Below, one piece after another: positions 46,007 to 61,175 of a DNA stretch of 64,000 nucleotides. The notes below the pieces were generated by a model. The model ran no database searches. It was not told the origin of the DNA and was given only the letters and a program-made list of their open reading frames with translations. The translations under genes were made by a program, and so were the position numbers. The DNA comes from Heterocephalus glaber (lineage: Eukaryota > Chordata > Mammalia > Rodentia > Bathyergidae): contig NW_004624854.1 in assembly GCF_000247695.1 (NCBI RefSeq), positions 563,853 through 627,852 on the forward strand, given 5' to 3'. Numbering within the stretch: the first letter of the stretch is position 1; each line of letters begins with the position of its first letter.

Positions 46007-46360
46007 TGTTGTGGTTTAGATCTAGAATGTCCTCCCAAATTCTCACATGCCCAGAGGCAAGGCTGGAGGGCAGCTGGATCACAGGGGCACTGTGCCAGCG
46101 AGCGTGCTGGTGGGATGTGAGTTCTGGTCAGGAGAGAGGTCACTAGAGTGGGACCCAGAAGGGGCCTCTCCTCCCTGGCTCCTCCCTCCCTCTCTGCTTC
46201 CTGGCTGCCATGATGTGAGCAGCCCTCTTCCGCCATGCCCCTTGGCCATGCCATTTCTGCTTTGGAGCCAGCCTACCACACACTAAAATCCTGAGTCCCA
46301 AATAAACCTTTCTTCCTTTAAATTGTGGGTGTTGGGTGTTTTGTCCCCATGACTAGCACT
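46007..46360 (+). mobile_element. MaLR-type LTR, solo
   Basis: TGTTGTGGTTTAGATCTAGAATGTCC at the start, CTTCCTGGCTGCCATGATGTGAGCAGCC in the middle, AAATAAACCTTTCTTCCTTTAAATTG near the end. Confidence 0.88.
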
Positions 46361-46502
46361 CAGTCCCAGGGACTAAATCCTCATGTCAAATGTTAAAAAT
46401 ACAGTTTTAATGGCTCCATGACAGCCTAAAATGTAGATACACTGTAATCTAACTACTCCTCCAGTATTGGAAATTCATTTTGCTTCCCGCTTGCCTGTTT
46501 TG
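46361..46502. other. Short spacer
   Basis: Nothing recognised. It ends with the left copy of the target duplication of the next SINE. Confidence 0.4.
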
Positions 46503-46593
46503 TTTTTTTTTGGTACCGGGGATCGAACTTGGGTCCTTGCACTTTGCAGCAGGCAGCGAAACCACTGAGCTAAATCCCCAGCCTCCCCCTGGC
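46503..46593 (-). repeat. ID-type SINE, young
   Basis: T run, GGTACCGGGGATCGAACTTGG, CCACTGAGCTAAATCCCCAGCC. A 17 bp duplication CCCGCTTGCCTGTTTTG lies at 46486-46502 and 46594-46610. Confidence 0.97.
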
Positions 46594-48999
46594 CCCGCTT
46601 GCCTGTTTTGAGGAATGCAGTGATAAGCATCCTGGTTTCCCCCTCGGCCAGAGTCCCAGAAGTGGGTCCCTGCCCAGGCTGTGAGTGCACCTGGAACTCA
46701 GCTTTGTAAACCTGCTCCGTGTGCACCTTTCCTCTCTCGCCGCACTTCCATGTCATTCTGTCGTTTTTAAAAGTTGACACTTCCAGGGACAAAGAATTTC
46801 TCTCTTTTTTTTGCTTTTTGATTATATAATTATTGATTTACATTTTTTCTTTGGTGAATTATCTATTCCTACCTGCAAAAAAAAAAGTTCAATTGAACAC
46901 CCTTTTGAGTTTTAAGAACTGAGGAGAGTTAAGTCAAATCTCAGTTGTATTGTCTTTTTAATGTTTGTGTAGTTAGTGATCTAAAGCCAAATCAAGCATT
47001 GTTGAATATTGTCTTTATAATTAACAGTTTTGGGGATTTACAATTATTTATATTTGCCTGAATCCTCTTTCTAAAGATATAAGTGAGCTACTTTTTATAT
47101 TGTGGATTAAAACAGTATTTGGTCAGATTGTAGGGAGAGTGGCCTTTTCCTTAAGGTATACACTTTGGAGGATAAATTGAATTTTTCAGATACTTTTCCA
47201 CCTGAGAATGAGGTAGGGTAGAAGAAATAAAGATAAGTAAAATGGAGATAAGAAAAGGCATAATTTTAAAATTGTACTTTTAAGAAAAGTTACAGCTTCA
47301 GAACACAGAGTCACCCAAGATTACAGTGCCTTTTTCCCTTCTGGGAAACTCACTCTGCAGAAGAATAAATCCCTAAACTTGGAACCGGGCCAGTGCTTTC
47401 CCCCTGCACAGTGAGCCTGGGCTTTTCCTTCCTGGGGAGGAGCACTCTTCTCTGGGTAGATAGTCTGCATTCTGCCCCAGCCCCCTGAATGGAACACACA
47501 TCCACGGTGGCCCATCCTGGGACACCCCAAGACCACACGAAAACCCCAGCCCCAGACATAGTGTGAGCATCCACACCTTCTAGCCCCTTCCATGGCCCTC
47601 TCTGACACGGCCTGACATTGCTTCCCTGTGAGGGAATTCCTCGTGGGCGGGCTGAGGGTGGGCTGCATCTCCTGGGGGACCTTCAGACCTTGCTGACCAG
47701 GAAGACGTGGGGCCAGTGCCAGCCACTGTGGGTCTCTGCGTAGAGGAATTTCCTAGTCTTCTACCCCACCCCACTGGTACAGTTGGCAAGTAGGGAAACT
47801 TTTGAGTATGACCAACCGGGTCAGCACCAAGTAGCCACTGTAGAAATGCTATCTCTTGGCAGACACGGGAAACCTGGGGCAGAGAGCTTTAGTCAGGAGT
47901 TTGTGATGACTTTGCCTGCCTCAGAAGCCAGCTGGCCTTGCTGGGGAGGGAATCACTGTTTCTCTCCCTTCATTCTCATGTCTCTGTCTGCAGCACACTA
48001 ATTTGGTTTCTCTTGACTATAAATGCATAGTTTTCTCCCCTTTGTTCATTCTTTTTATATTGTGAAAACACTTGGAGTTTGAAGTGTAGTGTAACAGCGT
48101 AGTGTGTGTGGGGGTGTGAGTTTGCAATATTGTATTTTGGGGTAAATACAATGGATTAAGAAAGATTTAATTATTATTATTGCTTTTATTTATCAATGTC
48201 CAGTCTAGGAAATTAAGATCTTAGGATGTATTTTTTGGTCTAGAAAAATCCTCTGACAATTCACCTTTTTCAATACTTGCCCTTCAGGTTTAGTTTAGCA
48301 AATTGATATTCACCCCCAGATTCCTTAGCAAAAATTTTGTGAATAAAAACACTTTCTCCATGCATTTGTCATCAGCTGCTGTCTGTGTCTTCTGAGCAAA
48401 CCCTGCTGGTTTTGGAAATGAAGTTGTATACTGTGCCATTTGGAGTTGGCTTAGCAATTAAATCTCTCTGGACCTCTGGAAGAAAGGGATTTCGTTTCTG
48501 GTTGTTGCCCGAGCAGATCTGTTATCGGAGAGAACAGCACAATGCAGACCTGATCATAATCAGAAGAACAAGTTTTGTGGTGCTGCACTCCTTTAAGGAG
48601 TGCCGCCTGTTGTGGGATTTTGTGGGCTGGAAAAGGGCAGAGTCAGTGCCCCAACTCGACTCGCTGGGGGCTGGGCTAGCCAAGGACTTGAAGGGGCTGG
48701 TTTTCACTTTGATGAATAGAGGGACCCTTGTGGGCCTGGTTTCCCTTCAGCTTTATCTTCTAAAGCGTTTTCCAGAAGGACGTGGATAGTTTTCTGAAGA
48801 GTTTGCCAGTATGAAACCAACAGGCAAATCAGGAGTTCTTAGGTTTCCGCAGGAGAAAATGTACATCTGCTGTTTCCTGTTGTTAGTACTGGTTTCACAC
48901 AGGGAAACACTGCATTAAGTGGGCAGTTATAAACCAAAACTTTCACTGTAAAATGTAGAGTGTTTTGATTTCCCCCTACTTTTTATGCAACTTTGCATA
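46594..48999. other. Non-coding stretch, apparently single-copy
   Basis: No repeat recognised after 46610. The 134-residue frame at 48385-48789 has no known domain. Confidence 0.4.
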
Positions 49000-49270
49000 T
49001 TGAATTTTATGTGGGGTTTGATCTTATTTACTCTGGCAACACAAACTCTAAAAAATACATTTTATATAAGGGAAAAATTCAAGTTTCCAAAGAAATTTTA
49101 GTAATAGTCTCTCATCTAAACATTTACTTCTGTTTCTTCTGAGGTTGATGTATGTTATGCAAAGTAAAACTTCTGAAAGAAATTTTTAAGCCCCAAACTA
49201 AGCCTTTTAGGAATTGACATAGTCAATTTAAATTTAAATTAATGCTATCATTATTTTGAAACTGAGAGTT
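49000..49270. promoter_or_regulatory. Possible conserved AT-rich element
   Basis: Repeat-free, with TTATGCAAAGTAAAAC (POU/SOX-like), GTCAATTTAAATTTAAATTAATGC and TGACATAGTCAA. Weaker than the block at 37260. Confidence 0.25.
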
Positions 49271-49864
49271 GCATTTGAATATTTGTTTTACCGTGGGCTC
49301 ATAGCTCAGGCCTGCCCTCACCGCAGCATCAGGACTGTCGCTGAGTATGCTGCACTAACCTCACACTCGCCCAGAATGGTTTCTTCTCCTCAGTCCTGCC
49401 AGCATTTCTGAGATTCTGTTGCCACTTAGATTGAAAATCCAGAATTGAGTACTGATTTCTGCCTCACTGTTAATCCCTTATATTAAATTTGTCACCAAGT
49501 CCTTGGATTCTTTCTTTGAACTTTTCCTGATTGGTATTCCGTTTTGTATCACTAAGACGTATTTTTCTTGAGCTGTAAACCAGGGGCCTGTGATTTCTGA
49601 GCTCTGGAAGTGTGTGGGGCGACAGGGGAAGGAGGGACTGTAGTTTCTTCTCCTAGTACCCCATCATCCAGCATGAGGTGAACTTGGGGGGACTTTGCAT
49701 GTGCCAGGTGGGCCTTTAGCATCTGAATTCTGTTAACTGGCACCTGAATCCTAGTGTTCCTCTCCCTGGGCTCTGAGACTTCGAGAGCTACTCCAAATGA
49801 AATCAGGCATCAATTCGGTGCTTATATAATTTGTCTAGCAAGATAACAAGAGCCACTTTTATGG
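49271..49864. other. Non-coding stretch
   Basis: Nothing recognised. Confidence 0.4.
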
Positions 49865-49970
49865 GGCTCTTGCCCTGTGATACTTTCAATCCTTACAGCA
49901 GTCTTACATGGTGCATTAATGTCACTTCCATTGAATAGACGTCCATATTGAGACAGGGTGATGTTTCAGG
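49865..49970 (+). repeat. MIR SINE fragment
   Basis: GTGATACTTTCAATCCTTACAGCAGTC, GTGCATTAATGTCACTTCCATTGAATAGACG. MIR core order. Confidence 0.6.
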
Positions 49971-52479
49971 ATATACTGCTATTGTTTTATGAGTAACCTG
50001 GCTTCTCTATATAGTTTATATATGAAGATTATCTAAGTGGGCTGCATCTAAATCCCTTAGAGTAAGTGCACATGAGTGTTAAAGAAAGACACAACCTTTA
50101 TCCTTTCACAGCTTCATCTCCCCCTTGACACACACAAGGACCAGTGGGATTCTGCTTCTGCTTTTGAAGACTGAGCAGCTTCAAAGTAGAAGTTAAGAAG
50201 CTAAATGAGAGCACAGAATTTCTGAGACCCATCTACCTCTCAGTCCTCAGTCTGTCCCCAGGAAACCCTTCCGCCCAGCCTGGATGTCTCTGGCTCACAG
50301 CACTGCAGGGTTCCTGCAATTAGAGATTGGGCTGAAAAAGTGTCTTCATGCTAAAATTCAACAGAGGAAACCCTGGAAGAAGTAAGAGATTCTTGGCCAT
50401 CCCCCTTAGGCACCGCCAGGCCTTCAGTTGAGCAGGAAGAGGCTGCTGTGGGAACTGGGGACACTTGCATCCCTCAGACCTGTGTGGTGCCACCGGAGTC
50501 ACCAACACTGGAGGCCACAGAGGGCCCGAGGTGTGCTTACTTCAGGTTAAGACGTGCTTTCAGTATTAAAACCTTATTGGCAATGGAGAAAAAGCCCCAC
50601 TCACAATTGTTTGCATTAATGTCGAAATGATAACAGTTTGGATATACTGAGTTTAATAAAATGTTATTAAAATTTCCATGTCTTACATTTTTAGTATAAT
50701 TACTAGAAAATGCAGAATTTCATATGTGGGCTGTATTTCATTTCTATTGGAGTGTTGGTTTTAGATGAATCCTCCGCCTGACTTTCTTCTTGCTCAGTGA
50801 TCTCCATCCTATTTCTCCTGTTTCCTGTCTCTTCATTTTCATTGTCTCTTGACTGGCCTTTCTCTGTCCGTTTCATTTATGTAACAACTATTCTGAGGTT
50901 TTAGTTACTGTGCTAGTATTAGAAACATGAAAAAAAGCCTCTCTCATCCTAAAACAATACAAGAAAGCAAACAAACCCATCATGGTCTCAGGCTGCACCT
51001 CCTCTCTGCCATTTGCCTTCTTCCCTTTATTATGCTTTAGTCCTTGGGAGTGGAGTTTCAGCTCTTACCCCCATTTATTTTCCCAGCCTCCTTCCTCAAA
51101 CCCCAACAATCTGGCTTTTACCACTCCATGAAAAACTGGTTTCCTTATAGGCCACCAGTTTCCTTCTAGCTTTCAAATGCTGCGATTTCAGTCTTTGTGG
51201 CGTTGACACTCTCCTTAGAACCCCCTCGTCCTCCCCCTACCTGTGGGGAGATTAACCTCACCAGTCAGTATTTTCTGGGTCTACTTGGTGCTCCCTGTGC
51301 TTCAGCGGTCGGCTTCTGTTTGGTCTCTTTTATAGGGTTGTCACCATCTTCACACATTCTATTACGCTTCTGGGTTTTTTTCTTGCTTCTCATATCTTCT
51401 TCCTTCGTAGCATCACCGTAGCTTCTGGTTAGAATGTTCTTTCACATTTCTTTTCTTCTAATCAGTCCTTTAGGGGTCACCTCAAGTGTAAGTTTCGCCA
51501 ACAAGTATCTTTTGTTTCCTTCAGCCAGCCTTCTGCCTACAAATTCTTAATTACCTTACCTGAAACTGAGATGGTGGTGAGACTTCTCAAACTTAATTCA
51601 AAGTATCCTGAGGTCTTACTTGAAATTATGAAATTGGACAGTGCTTTGGGAAATGTAGAGCACTTCTAACTATTATGAAGACATCAGATGCTGGGAGCAT
51701 TGTTAGGACAAGTTGTGCTTGTAATAAAGTGCCACTGGTCGCAGATTGAATGCTTTCTTATATGAATATTTGGCTTTCACCTCCAAAAGTTCAGGTTCCT
51801 GGAGGGGAAGAGCTATGGCACATTTTTTGGTAAATGAAAAAAAAAAGAATTTGAAGAAAAGGCTTTACCTTCCTTCCTCTTTGGTATACTCTGCTCTGGC
51901 TTCATGCTAGACATGGCATAGGAGACGCTTCCTGTGTTTTTGCAGGGTTCAGTTAGACTAGCACTTTCACCCATTTGTAGATCCTTTGACTTTTCCACAA
52001 AAATCAGTGTTATGTGTTCATTTATTTTTTTGGCTTTTCATTCCATGTCTCTCCTTGTGAAAGTGCAGGCTTCATGAGGGTAGAGCTTTGCTCTTTGTGT
52101 CCTTAATGCCTTGCAGGAGGGAGGTGTTTGGGAGTGAAGTAACTCACTGCTGGTGGGAAAATCAGTTTCAGCTTTTCTCTGCAGCTGGAGGATGGAAGGG
52201 TGGCTCTTGTCAGGGTCATGGGCTCTGTGGTAGATGAGCTCCTCAGAGCCAACAGGACCCCTCTGCCTCTGGGTGGGGGCTGGGCTGTACGGACCTGAGG
52301 GCTCTCCCAGCTCACTCTCCAGCAGCTGAGAAGGGGACACCATGGGAGTGCAGAAACTGGGTCTTACTTGCTGTCATTAGAGGAGAATGCAGTCACAGGA
52401 GAATATTTATTGCTAAACTTGGTTGAGTACATCATATATGTCAGACACTGTTTTTATTACTCTATTTGTACTAATTCAT
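49971..52479. other. Non-coding stretch, possible L2 relics at 50750-51500
   Basis: CTTTAGGGGTCACCTCAAGTG and the CT-rich, TCC-rich sequence before it resemble the inverted or 3' region of L2. No firm call. No exon recognised. Confidence 0.35.
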
Positions 52480-52625
52480 TTAGTTTTCTCTAAAATCCTC
52501 AGAGGCAGGTGTTAATTCCTCCATGACATGTGGGATGATGGAGGCACAAGGAGTTAAACTGTCAAAGATCATAGAGTGGATTCATAGGAGAGACGTAGGA
52601 GCTCATCTGCTATGCTAACCTATTT
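52480..52625 (+). repeat. MIR SINE fragment
   Basis: TAATTCATTTAGTTTTCTCTAAAATCCTCAGAGGCAGG, GATGGAGGCACAAGGAGTTAAACTGTCAAAGATCATAGAG. MIR order. Confidence 0.7.
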
Positions 52626-55299
<2,674 letters not shown>

Positions 55300-55480
55300 C
55301 AGTTTAAGGGATCTTTTTGTTTAAAAATTCCTTGAATGTATCCCAGATCAATTAGGTGAAAAATGCATCGTCTTCCTAATTAATGGCTTAGAAATAGTGC
55401 TGCTTGCTTTAATAAAAGCAGTCCCAGCTCTGTTGAGCTAATTTGCATGTCTTTTATAGTTGAATGAGTGAAGAATGAAG
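55300..55480. promoter_or_regulatory. Candidate conserved intronic enhancer next to the HECW2 exon
   Basis: A repeat-free AT-rich block, 0.4 kb after the exon, with CTTCCTAATTAATGGC (homeodomain palindrome TAATTA), GATCAATTAGGTG and GAGCTAATTTGCATGTC. The last holds a perfect octamer ATTTGCAT beside a TAAT core. The words are closely grouped, as in developmental enhancers. Inference only. Confidence 0.4.
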
Positions 55481-55754
55481 CATTCCAGTAAGAAAAAGGT
55501 CTGCTTTATTTGAAAGCAAAAATCAGAAACTACCAAGTAACCAAAAAGAAAACCTAAATTCAACCTACTAATAAAATCTGACATGCCCCCAAATTGGAGT
55601 GTTTTTCTTTACATGCAGGAAAGTCTTTTCAAAATTGAACATCAGACATTTTATTAGAAGAGATGGTTATTTTCAAGTGAAATTATAAGACATGCATTTT
55701 TTTTTTAAAGAATGAATTGGTGGGGAGCAAAGACCTGTTTATGGCTTTACCTCT

Positions 55755-55945
55755 CAGGGCCCTGTAGACAGAAATTCTGCTCCTTAGAGGACATTTGGCA
55801 GGATCTGGAGACAGGATTTCCTTGCTACCGCTGGGTGGGAAACAAGAACCTTGAGTTGCTCAGCATCCTGCAGTGCCAGGGCCCCCCATGGCCCATGGTC
55901 AGCAGACCCACTGCCCAGAACTGCTGGGGAAACAGTACATTCTAC
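55755..55945 (+). mobile_element. MER5-like hAT-Charlie MITE
   Basis: GAGGACATTTGGCAGGATCTGGAGACAGG, ACCGCTGGGTGGG, TTGCTCAGCATCCTGCAGTGCCAGGGCCCCCCA and CCCAGAACTGC follow the MER5A order (GGGGACATTTGGCAATGTCTGGAGACA... CTAAACATCCTACAATGCACAGGACAGCCCC). Confidence 0.8.
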
Positions 55946-56552
55946 TGGAATTTTGTTAAAATGCTAAACCCACTGGCAGTTGTGTTTCTCTGGGAATTTT
56001 GTGTAGAATAAAAAAAATAAAAAAGGTTCATATTTATTTAACTCCTAATGATTATGCTAGATAATAAGAAATCTAAAATGGCAAAGAAACTAGTGAATTA
56101 TTATTTTTCTTTTTTCTCTTACGGCAGCACCACAAAAAGAGGGAAAATTCTTCTTTGTTCAGCATTGTCCCCAAATGTGTTTAAATATTTGTTCAAAGTG
56201 AAAAAGATACATTGTTTAAAAATTATTATCTGTATGATTATGATCACAAAAAGTTTTGTGAATGGGGGTTTATAAGTAACTCTTTTGGTTTTGATGTAAT
56301 TTTACCCTTTTGGGCTTCCTAAAACTTTTCATTTTTCTTATATTTTTCCTTTTCTTAATATAAGACTACACACAGAAGATTTTATTTTGATAATGCTGTA
56401 TTTTTACTTTGGGAGATAATCATTTTTGCTTTTTTTGTATAAGATAATTTGTTATATAAAAGAATAACGAAACCTGTAAGATGCTGTAATCACTTAAGGC
56501 ATTGACCATATTACTACACATTTTTTCCACACCTTTTAAATGTTTTTTTCCT
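55946..56552. other. AT-rich non-coding stretch
   Basis: Nothing recognised. Confidence 0.4.
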
Positions 56553-56645
56553 GGGCCGGGGATTTAGCTCAGTGGTTCCCATTGCCTTCCTCGTAAGCAC
56601 AAGGTCGTGGGTTCAATCTCTGGTACCAAAAAAAAAAAAAAAAAA
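56553..56645 (+). repeat. ID-type SINE
   Basis: GGGCCGGGGATTTAGCTCAGTGG... GGGTTCAATCTCTGGTACC with a 17-base A tail. Confidence 0.95.
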
Positions 56646-56929
56646 GACATAACAAAATTTTTTTTTCTCATTCACTTGTTATATTTCACTGTCTAATCAT
56701 GAAGGACATAATTTGTCTTACCTTCAAGTTTCCAAAGCCATAAATTCTTAGTGTTCTTGTACTTTACTTTCTTGGGGAGGAAGTACAAGTCAGACTTCTA
56801 AGTCTCAGTTCAACCCAAGGATATATATAGGAAAGAAAAATTAGGAAGTAAATTTCTTGAATATTGTGAGCTCACCTTCAGTTTATTTCAAGAAGTTTCT
56901 GTATCTTTCTCACATAAACTATTACTGTA
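56646..56929. other. AT-rich spacer
   Basis: Nothing recognised. Confidence 0.35.
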
Positions 56930-58410
56930 TTTTTGTTCCCAGTATTGTATCCGCACCCCATCCTACTGTTTACTTTTAAGATTTTTCTGTTTATCTTAGT
57001 TCTCAGCAGTTTGACTGTGGTATACCTAGATGTGATTTCCTTTTTTATTTTTCTTTAGGACTCTCTGAGCTTTTTAAGTTAATGTTTTGGATGACTTTTA
57101 GAAAAATTTTTGTCATTGTTTCTGAAAATATTTTTTCTGTTTATGCTTTTACTCTGAGACTCCAGTTACACATATGTTAGATCATTACATGTTGTCCTAT
57201 AAGATCTTGAAGCTCTGGTTCATTTTCTTTCAATATTCAAATTTTAGAATTTCTGTTAATCTTCAAGTTTCCTATTTTTTTCTGTCTTCATCTTTGTTCT
57301 GTTATTCTCATCCAGTGGATTTTCAAATTTAAGATATTTGACTTTTCATTTCTAGAATTTGCATTTTTTTCCTTTTTATAGTTTTTAGTTCTCTTAGGAG
57401 TTTCCCTATGTGTTAATTCATTCAGGTCCCAATTTTGTTCATTTCTTTGAATTGACTTAGATATATTGTAGCTACCTTAAAATATCTGGTTTCTAATTGC
57501 AACCCCTAGAGCATCTCAGGGTCAGTTTCTATTGATTGCTTCTTTCCTTGGTTCCTATTTTTATATCTTCTGTATTTCCACAATCTTTGATTGTCTACTG
57601 GACGCTGTGAATTCTGTCATAAACATTCTGAATTCTGTGGCATAATGTTGTTTATTTATCCCAGCAGGCGGATTTGTTTCCTTGACATTGTGTAGGTTTG
57701 ATTTTACACTTTGCTAGCATGGATCTATAGAAAGCCCAGTGTAATTTCCCAGCATTCCTCACTTGGTGGAATTCAGCTTCCAGCTTGGTCTGTCCTATGT
57801 ATTTTGTTAGGTCTTGGTTTTTGGCCTGGTTAAGGTAGGTTTAGAGTAGGCCTTACTGTAGGACACTCTGCTTATTCTTAAGAGGTCAAAAGGACAGTCA
57901 TAAGGAATAAGCATTTCTTAGGATGTCTTAGCTGGATGCCCATGCTGATTGGGTCTGTTCTCCAGAGCTGTTTCACCTCTGGTAGCTGCTGGCCTCCCAG
58001 CTTTGTAGTAATTGCTTTCTTTACAGCCTCAGTAGCTTCTTCCTGAGCAGGTGCAGTACAAACACTGGCCAAAGGCTTACAGGGGATCCCCGTGTAGACT
58101 TCTTCACCTGTCTATAGTCCTTAACGTTCCAGTGTCCTGGCTTGGAGATTCTAGTCTCTTTAGTTGACTCAGACTGTGATCTCTGCTTCCACAGCTCAGT
58201 AGCTGCCATAGATTCCAGGTCCCTGAACTGCACCCAGGCTGAGATCTGGGTGCTCAAGGAGTCACCTCATGAATGTCTCTTTCTTGTGAGTTACATCTTA
58301 CACTGGGTCTTATCCAGTGTCTGGAAATTGCTGCCTGTGTGTATTATAGTTGTGTACGTCAGGAACTGGTCTGGTGCTTCCTTATGACCCAAAGCAGAAG
58401 GTCCTTCCAT
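56930..58410 (-). mobile_element. Ancient LINE-1 (L1M/HAL1-like) remnant
   Basis: GACTCCAGTTACACATATGTTAGATC, TTTCATTTCTAGAATTTGCATTTTTTTCC, GTCAGTTTCTATTGATTGC, CTACTGGACGCTGTGAATTCTG and, at the far end, GTACGTCAGGAACTGGTCTGGTGC TTCCTTATGACCC. This is the word order of an old L1-class repeat common in mammalian introns. Strand and family are from memory and could be wrong. Confidence 0.6.
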
Positions 58411-59104
58411 GCTTTTGACTTACAGTGACAGAGTTAAGAGGCCTCACTTAGTTTTCTTATCTAGCAATTTCCAGAGGACTCTGAATAAAGTTGATGTTGG
58501 AGTCCCATATGTTTGTCAGTTCTTCTTTATTTTCTAATAGATTTAGATCCCTACTAGGAAAGATGGGTGAGGAGCCAGGAGCCTGGACTTCTTAAGGATC
58601 TGTGGCTAATACAGCAGAGACTTCCAAATCAAAACACTGTGTGAGGAACTGTGGGCATTGTTGCTGTGGGTCTTGGCAGAGTTTTCATGCTGAGTGGTGT
58701 TGGAAGGTGCAGTTCCCAGGTCTAGAGCACTAAGTATGGCTTGTTTCTGTAGTGGTAGGGCCATGCTGTGTTGAAAAGAAAGACTGATTTATCTGGGTCC
58801 TCAAACAAAGTGAGCAGTGGCCTGGCCTTAAGCAGAGATCGCTTCTGGAGCTGGGATGAGCTCTTTTGACCTCCAGGTTGGAGTGATCTCTTCCCTTTTG
58901 TGGGGACTTGGCCATCTGGAGTGGAGAGAGATGTGTGGAAGAACTGTGGTCTTTAAGTGATACCATTTCCTACCCTTCTCTCCCTGCAGGCAAAATTCTG
59001 AGAGGGTAGGGGTGGGAGGATCGAGCCCTTGATTCAGGGCAGCCTCCACAGCCTTAGGGAAGGTCTCAGGCTCTGTGGTAATACAGCCAGTGAGTAGTCC
59101 AGGA
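58411..59104. other. Non-coding stretch
   Basis: Nothing recognised; it may include the flank of the old LINE. Confidence 0.35.
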
Positions 59105-59460
59105 GTGGGCACCTGACAAGTTCTGGCCAATGAGATGTAAGGGGAAGATTTAGTAGAACTTCACTGTCCAATGGAAAGCCAGAGCTAATGAAGAGAGATT
59201 CTTTTAAAACCTCCCTTCTCCTGTACTTGGGACTTCGGTGAAGGGATCTAATGTCCTGAGTGGCTGCCTCCATGTAGCAACCCTGAGGCATCAGTCCAGA
59301 AGACAAAAAGTTCAGGAGGCTAGAGCAGAAAGAAGGAGCTTGGACCAGCATTCCTAACTCTGTGTCATATGAAGAAGGAATTCTCCTGTCTTTAAGTTGT
59401 TGTTGGAGAGGCTTTCTTGTACCAGCAGTTATTCCTGAGCCTCTAGTGCAGCTGAAAAGA
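59105..59460 (+). mobile_element. Ancient LTR-like interspersed repeat
   Basis: TTCTGGCCAATGAGATGTAAGGGGAAG, CATGTAGCAACCCTGAGGCATCAG, AGAAAGAAGGAGCTTGG, TTTAAGTTGTTGTTGGAGAGGCTTTC and CAGTTATTCCTGAGCC follow the order of an old mammalian repeat whose name I do not recall. The 199-residue minus-strand frame over it is a chance opening. Confidence 0.55.
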
Positions 59461-59879
59461 TGGGAAAGAGTAAAAGAAGCATGACAGTTGCTTCTCAAGG
59501 CAGGACAGAGAATGTGTGGGCTGCTGCTTCCATGGTGACTACTCATGGAGGGTTCCCAGGGTTGCTTTAATGTGTGTACAAACCACGAGGTTGTCTTTAA
59601 AAGAAGCAACAATTTTGAAAACAGTAACCCCAAGGCATGTGGAAATTTTCAGAGGTTTAACACGATCAGTAATGGAGTAATTCTTTGAGCAATTAGTAAC
59701 TTAAAAATGCACAAGATGGTTTTCTTGGTGACTGTTAGATGAAAGTAGGTGAGATGATAGGCTTGCAGAGTAATTGAAAAAGAAACACAAGGATAGGATT
59801 GGAAAAAATCGAGGGGTCCAGATTAAACCATGCATTTAAGGCTGCCATGACTAAGCAGAAATATGCATAATAATTTTAA
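59461..59879. other. Non-coding stretch
   Basis: Nothing recognised. Confidence 0.4.
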
Positions 59880-60012
59880 ATTATTAATTATTTAATTATA
59901 AGGCAAGGGTTTCACTGTGTTTCCCAGGCTGGCCTCCAACTCCTGGGCCATCCTCCTGCTTCAGCCTCCCAAGAAGCTGGGATTACAGGCATGTGCCACT
60001 GCACTGGGGGCC
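59880..60012 (-). repeat. B1-like (7SL-derived) SINE
   Basis: AAGGGTTTCACTGTGTTTCCCAGGCTGGCCTCCAACTCCTGG... GCCTCCCAAGAAGCTGGGATTACAGGC ATGTGCCACTGC. A complement of a B1/Alu-like monomer. Confidence 0.85.
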
Positions 60013-60754
60013 ATAATAAACTCTTCGTAGGGCTGTGTGGAATAGATGTGCTGCTTATCTTGATTTAGTAACAGTAGCATGCATGTCAGAAATAAAATAA
60101 TGGCAGGTTTCTGTACCTCTTAGTAGGAAGCAGCCGTGCCCCTTCAGTTGTGTCCTAAGAAGCTATACTGTTTCCTAGCAACTTCTGGTTTTATTTATGG
60201 AACAGAGAGATAGTCTCTATGGAAATAAGTCCCAAAGAGGAAGGAATTTAGTGGAACACAGAGCTGGCAGAGGTGTGGCCCATTGGCATAGTCTGCATTT
60301 TGGTTGTGTTGGTCTTGGCTTAAGTTTTCTTCCAAAGTGTGAGTTTTGTTTTTGTTTGTCTAGTTGTTAATCATGTTTTTCTCTGCAGAGCTCTCTTCTC
60401 ATGACCTTTAGAACTACTAATCTGGAGGGAAAATACACCCACTGGGATCAGAACAATAAAAATGTTAAAGGCATTTTAGTCAGTAAATAGGGTCTGTTGG
60501 AAGTACAGAGAAAAAAAGTTGAGAATATCAAAGCACCATGTGCAAAAATTTGGGTGTAATTGTAGCTCTCAAAACATATGCTGATCATATTCTCCCTCCA
60601 GAAACTTATACACTCTGAGATTTCCAGAGGCAATCACTGTGCAGATGGCTTACAGAAGTCCGAGGTTTCTAGCATACTGTTGGTCTCCAGAGTGAGAATT
60701 CTCCCCTCACAAATGTAGCAATATTTCTCAGTGCCACATCCGGAGCTCAGGCAA
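60013..60754. other. Non-coding stretch
   Basis: Nothing recognised. Confidence 0.4.
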
Positions 60755-61175
60755 TATGAGGGGTGGCTGACTTATATGCTGAATGTTTATATTAAGAAAA
60801 GCATTAGGGTAAAAGACACTTTGCCATGAACCCTTTCTCAAAATACTCCTCCTTTCTTCAAACACACTTACACATTGCTCTTGCCACTTTCTGAAGCAGT
60901 ATTGGAAGTCCTTTTTTCCTAAGTGTCTTTGTAAGGTGTGGTAAAAAATATGGTAAATGCTGCTGCTGTGTGCCATCCAGTGGAAAGGCAGCTTGTAAAA
61001 ACACAATGCTGTGTCCTCATCCACCTTATTCATGGATCTGGCATTCTGACTTCTGGCTCTTCCCCAGGTCAAAATGACCAAGAAAGGGAAATGTTTTGAA
61101 TCAATTCAGGACATTGAGGAAGCCACAGCAGCACAGCTACAGACACAAAAGACACATAAAAACTGGGCATTGTGG
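60755..61175. mobile_element. Palindromic mariner-derived element (copy 2)
   Basis: Same structure as 20532-21068. Left half inverted: AAAAGACACTTTGCC and CCACTTTCTGAAGCAG, which reads DFQYCFRKWQEQ on the minus strand, a mariner transposase C-terminus. Right half forward: CATCCACCTTATTC, CTTCTGGCTCTTCC, TTTTGAATCAATTCAGGACATTGAGG. The junction GGAAAGGCAGCTTGTAAAAAC is close to GGAAGCTTGTAAAAAC in copy 1. The terminal repeats are more decayed. Confidence 0.75.

Noticed and set aside
48385..48789. A 134-residue frame in single-copy sequence
   Set aside because: No recognisable domain, no acceptor or donor pair matching it; kept only as a note.
59034..59633. A 199-residue open frame on the minus strand
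   Set aside because: It lies over an old interspersed repeat and has no protein family resemblance.
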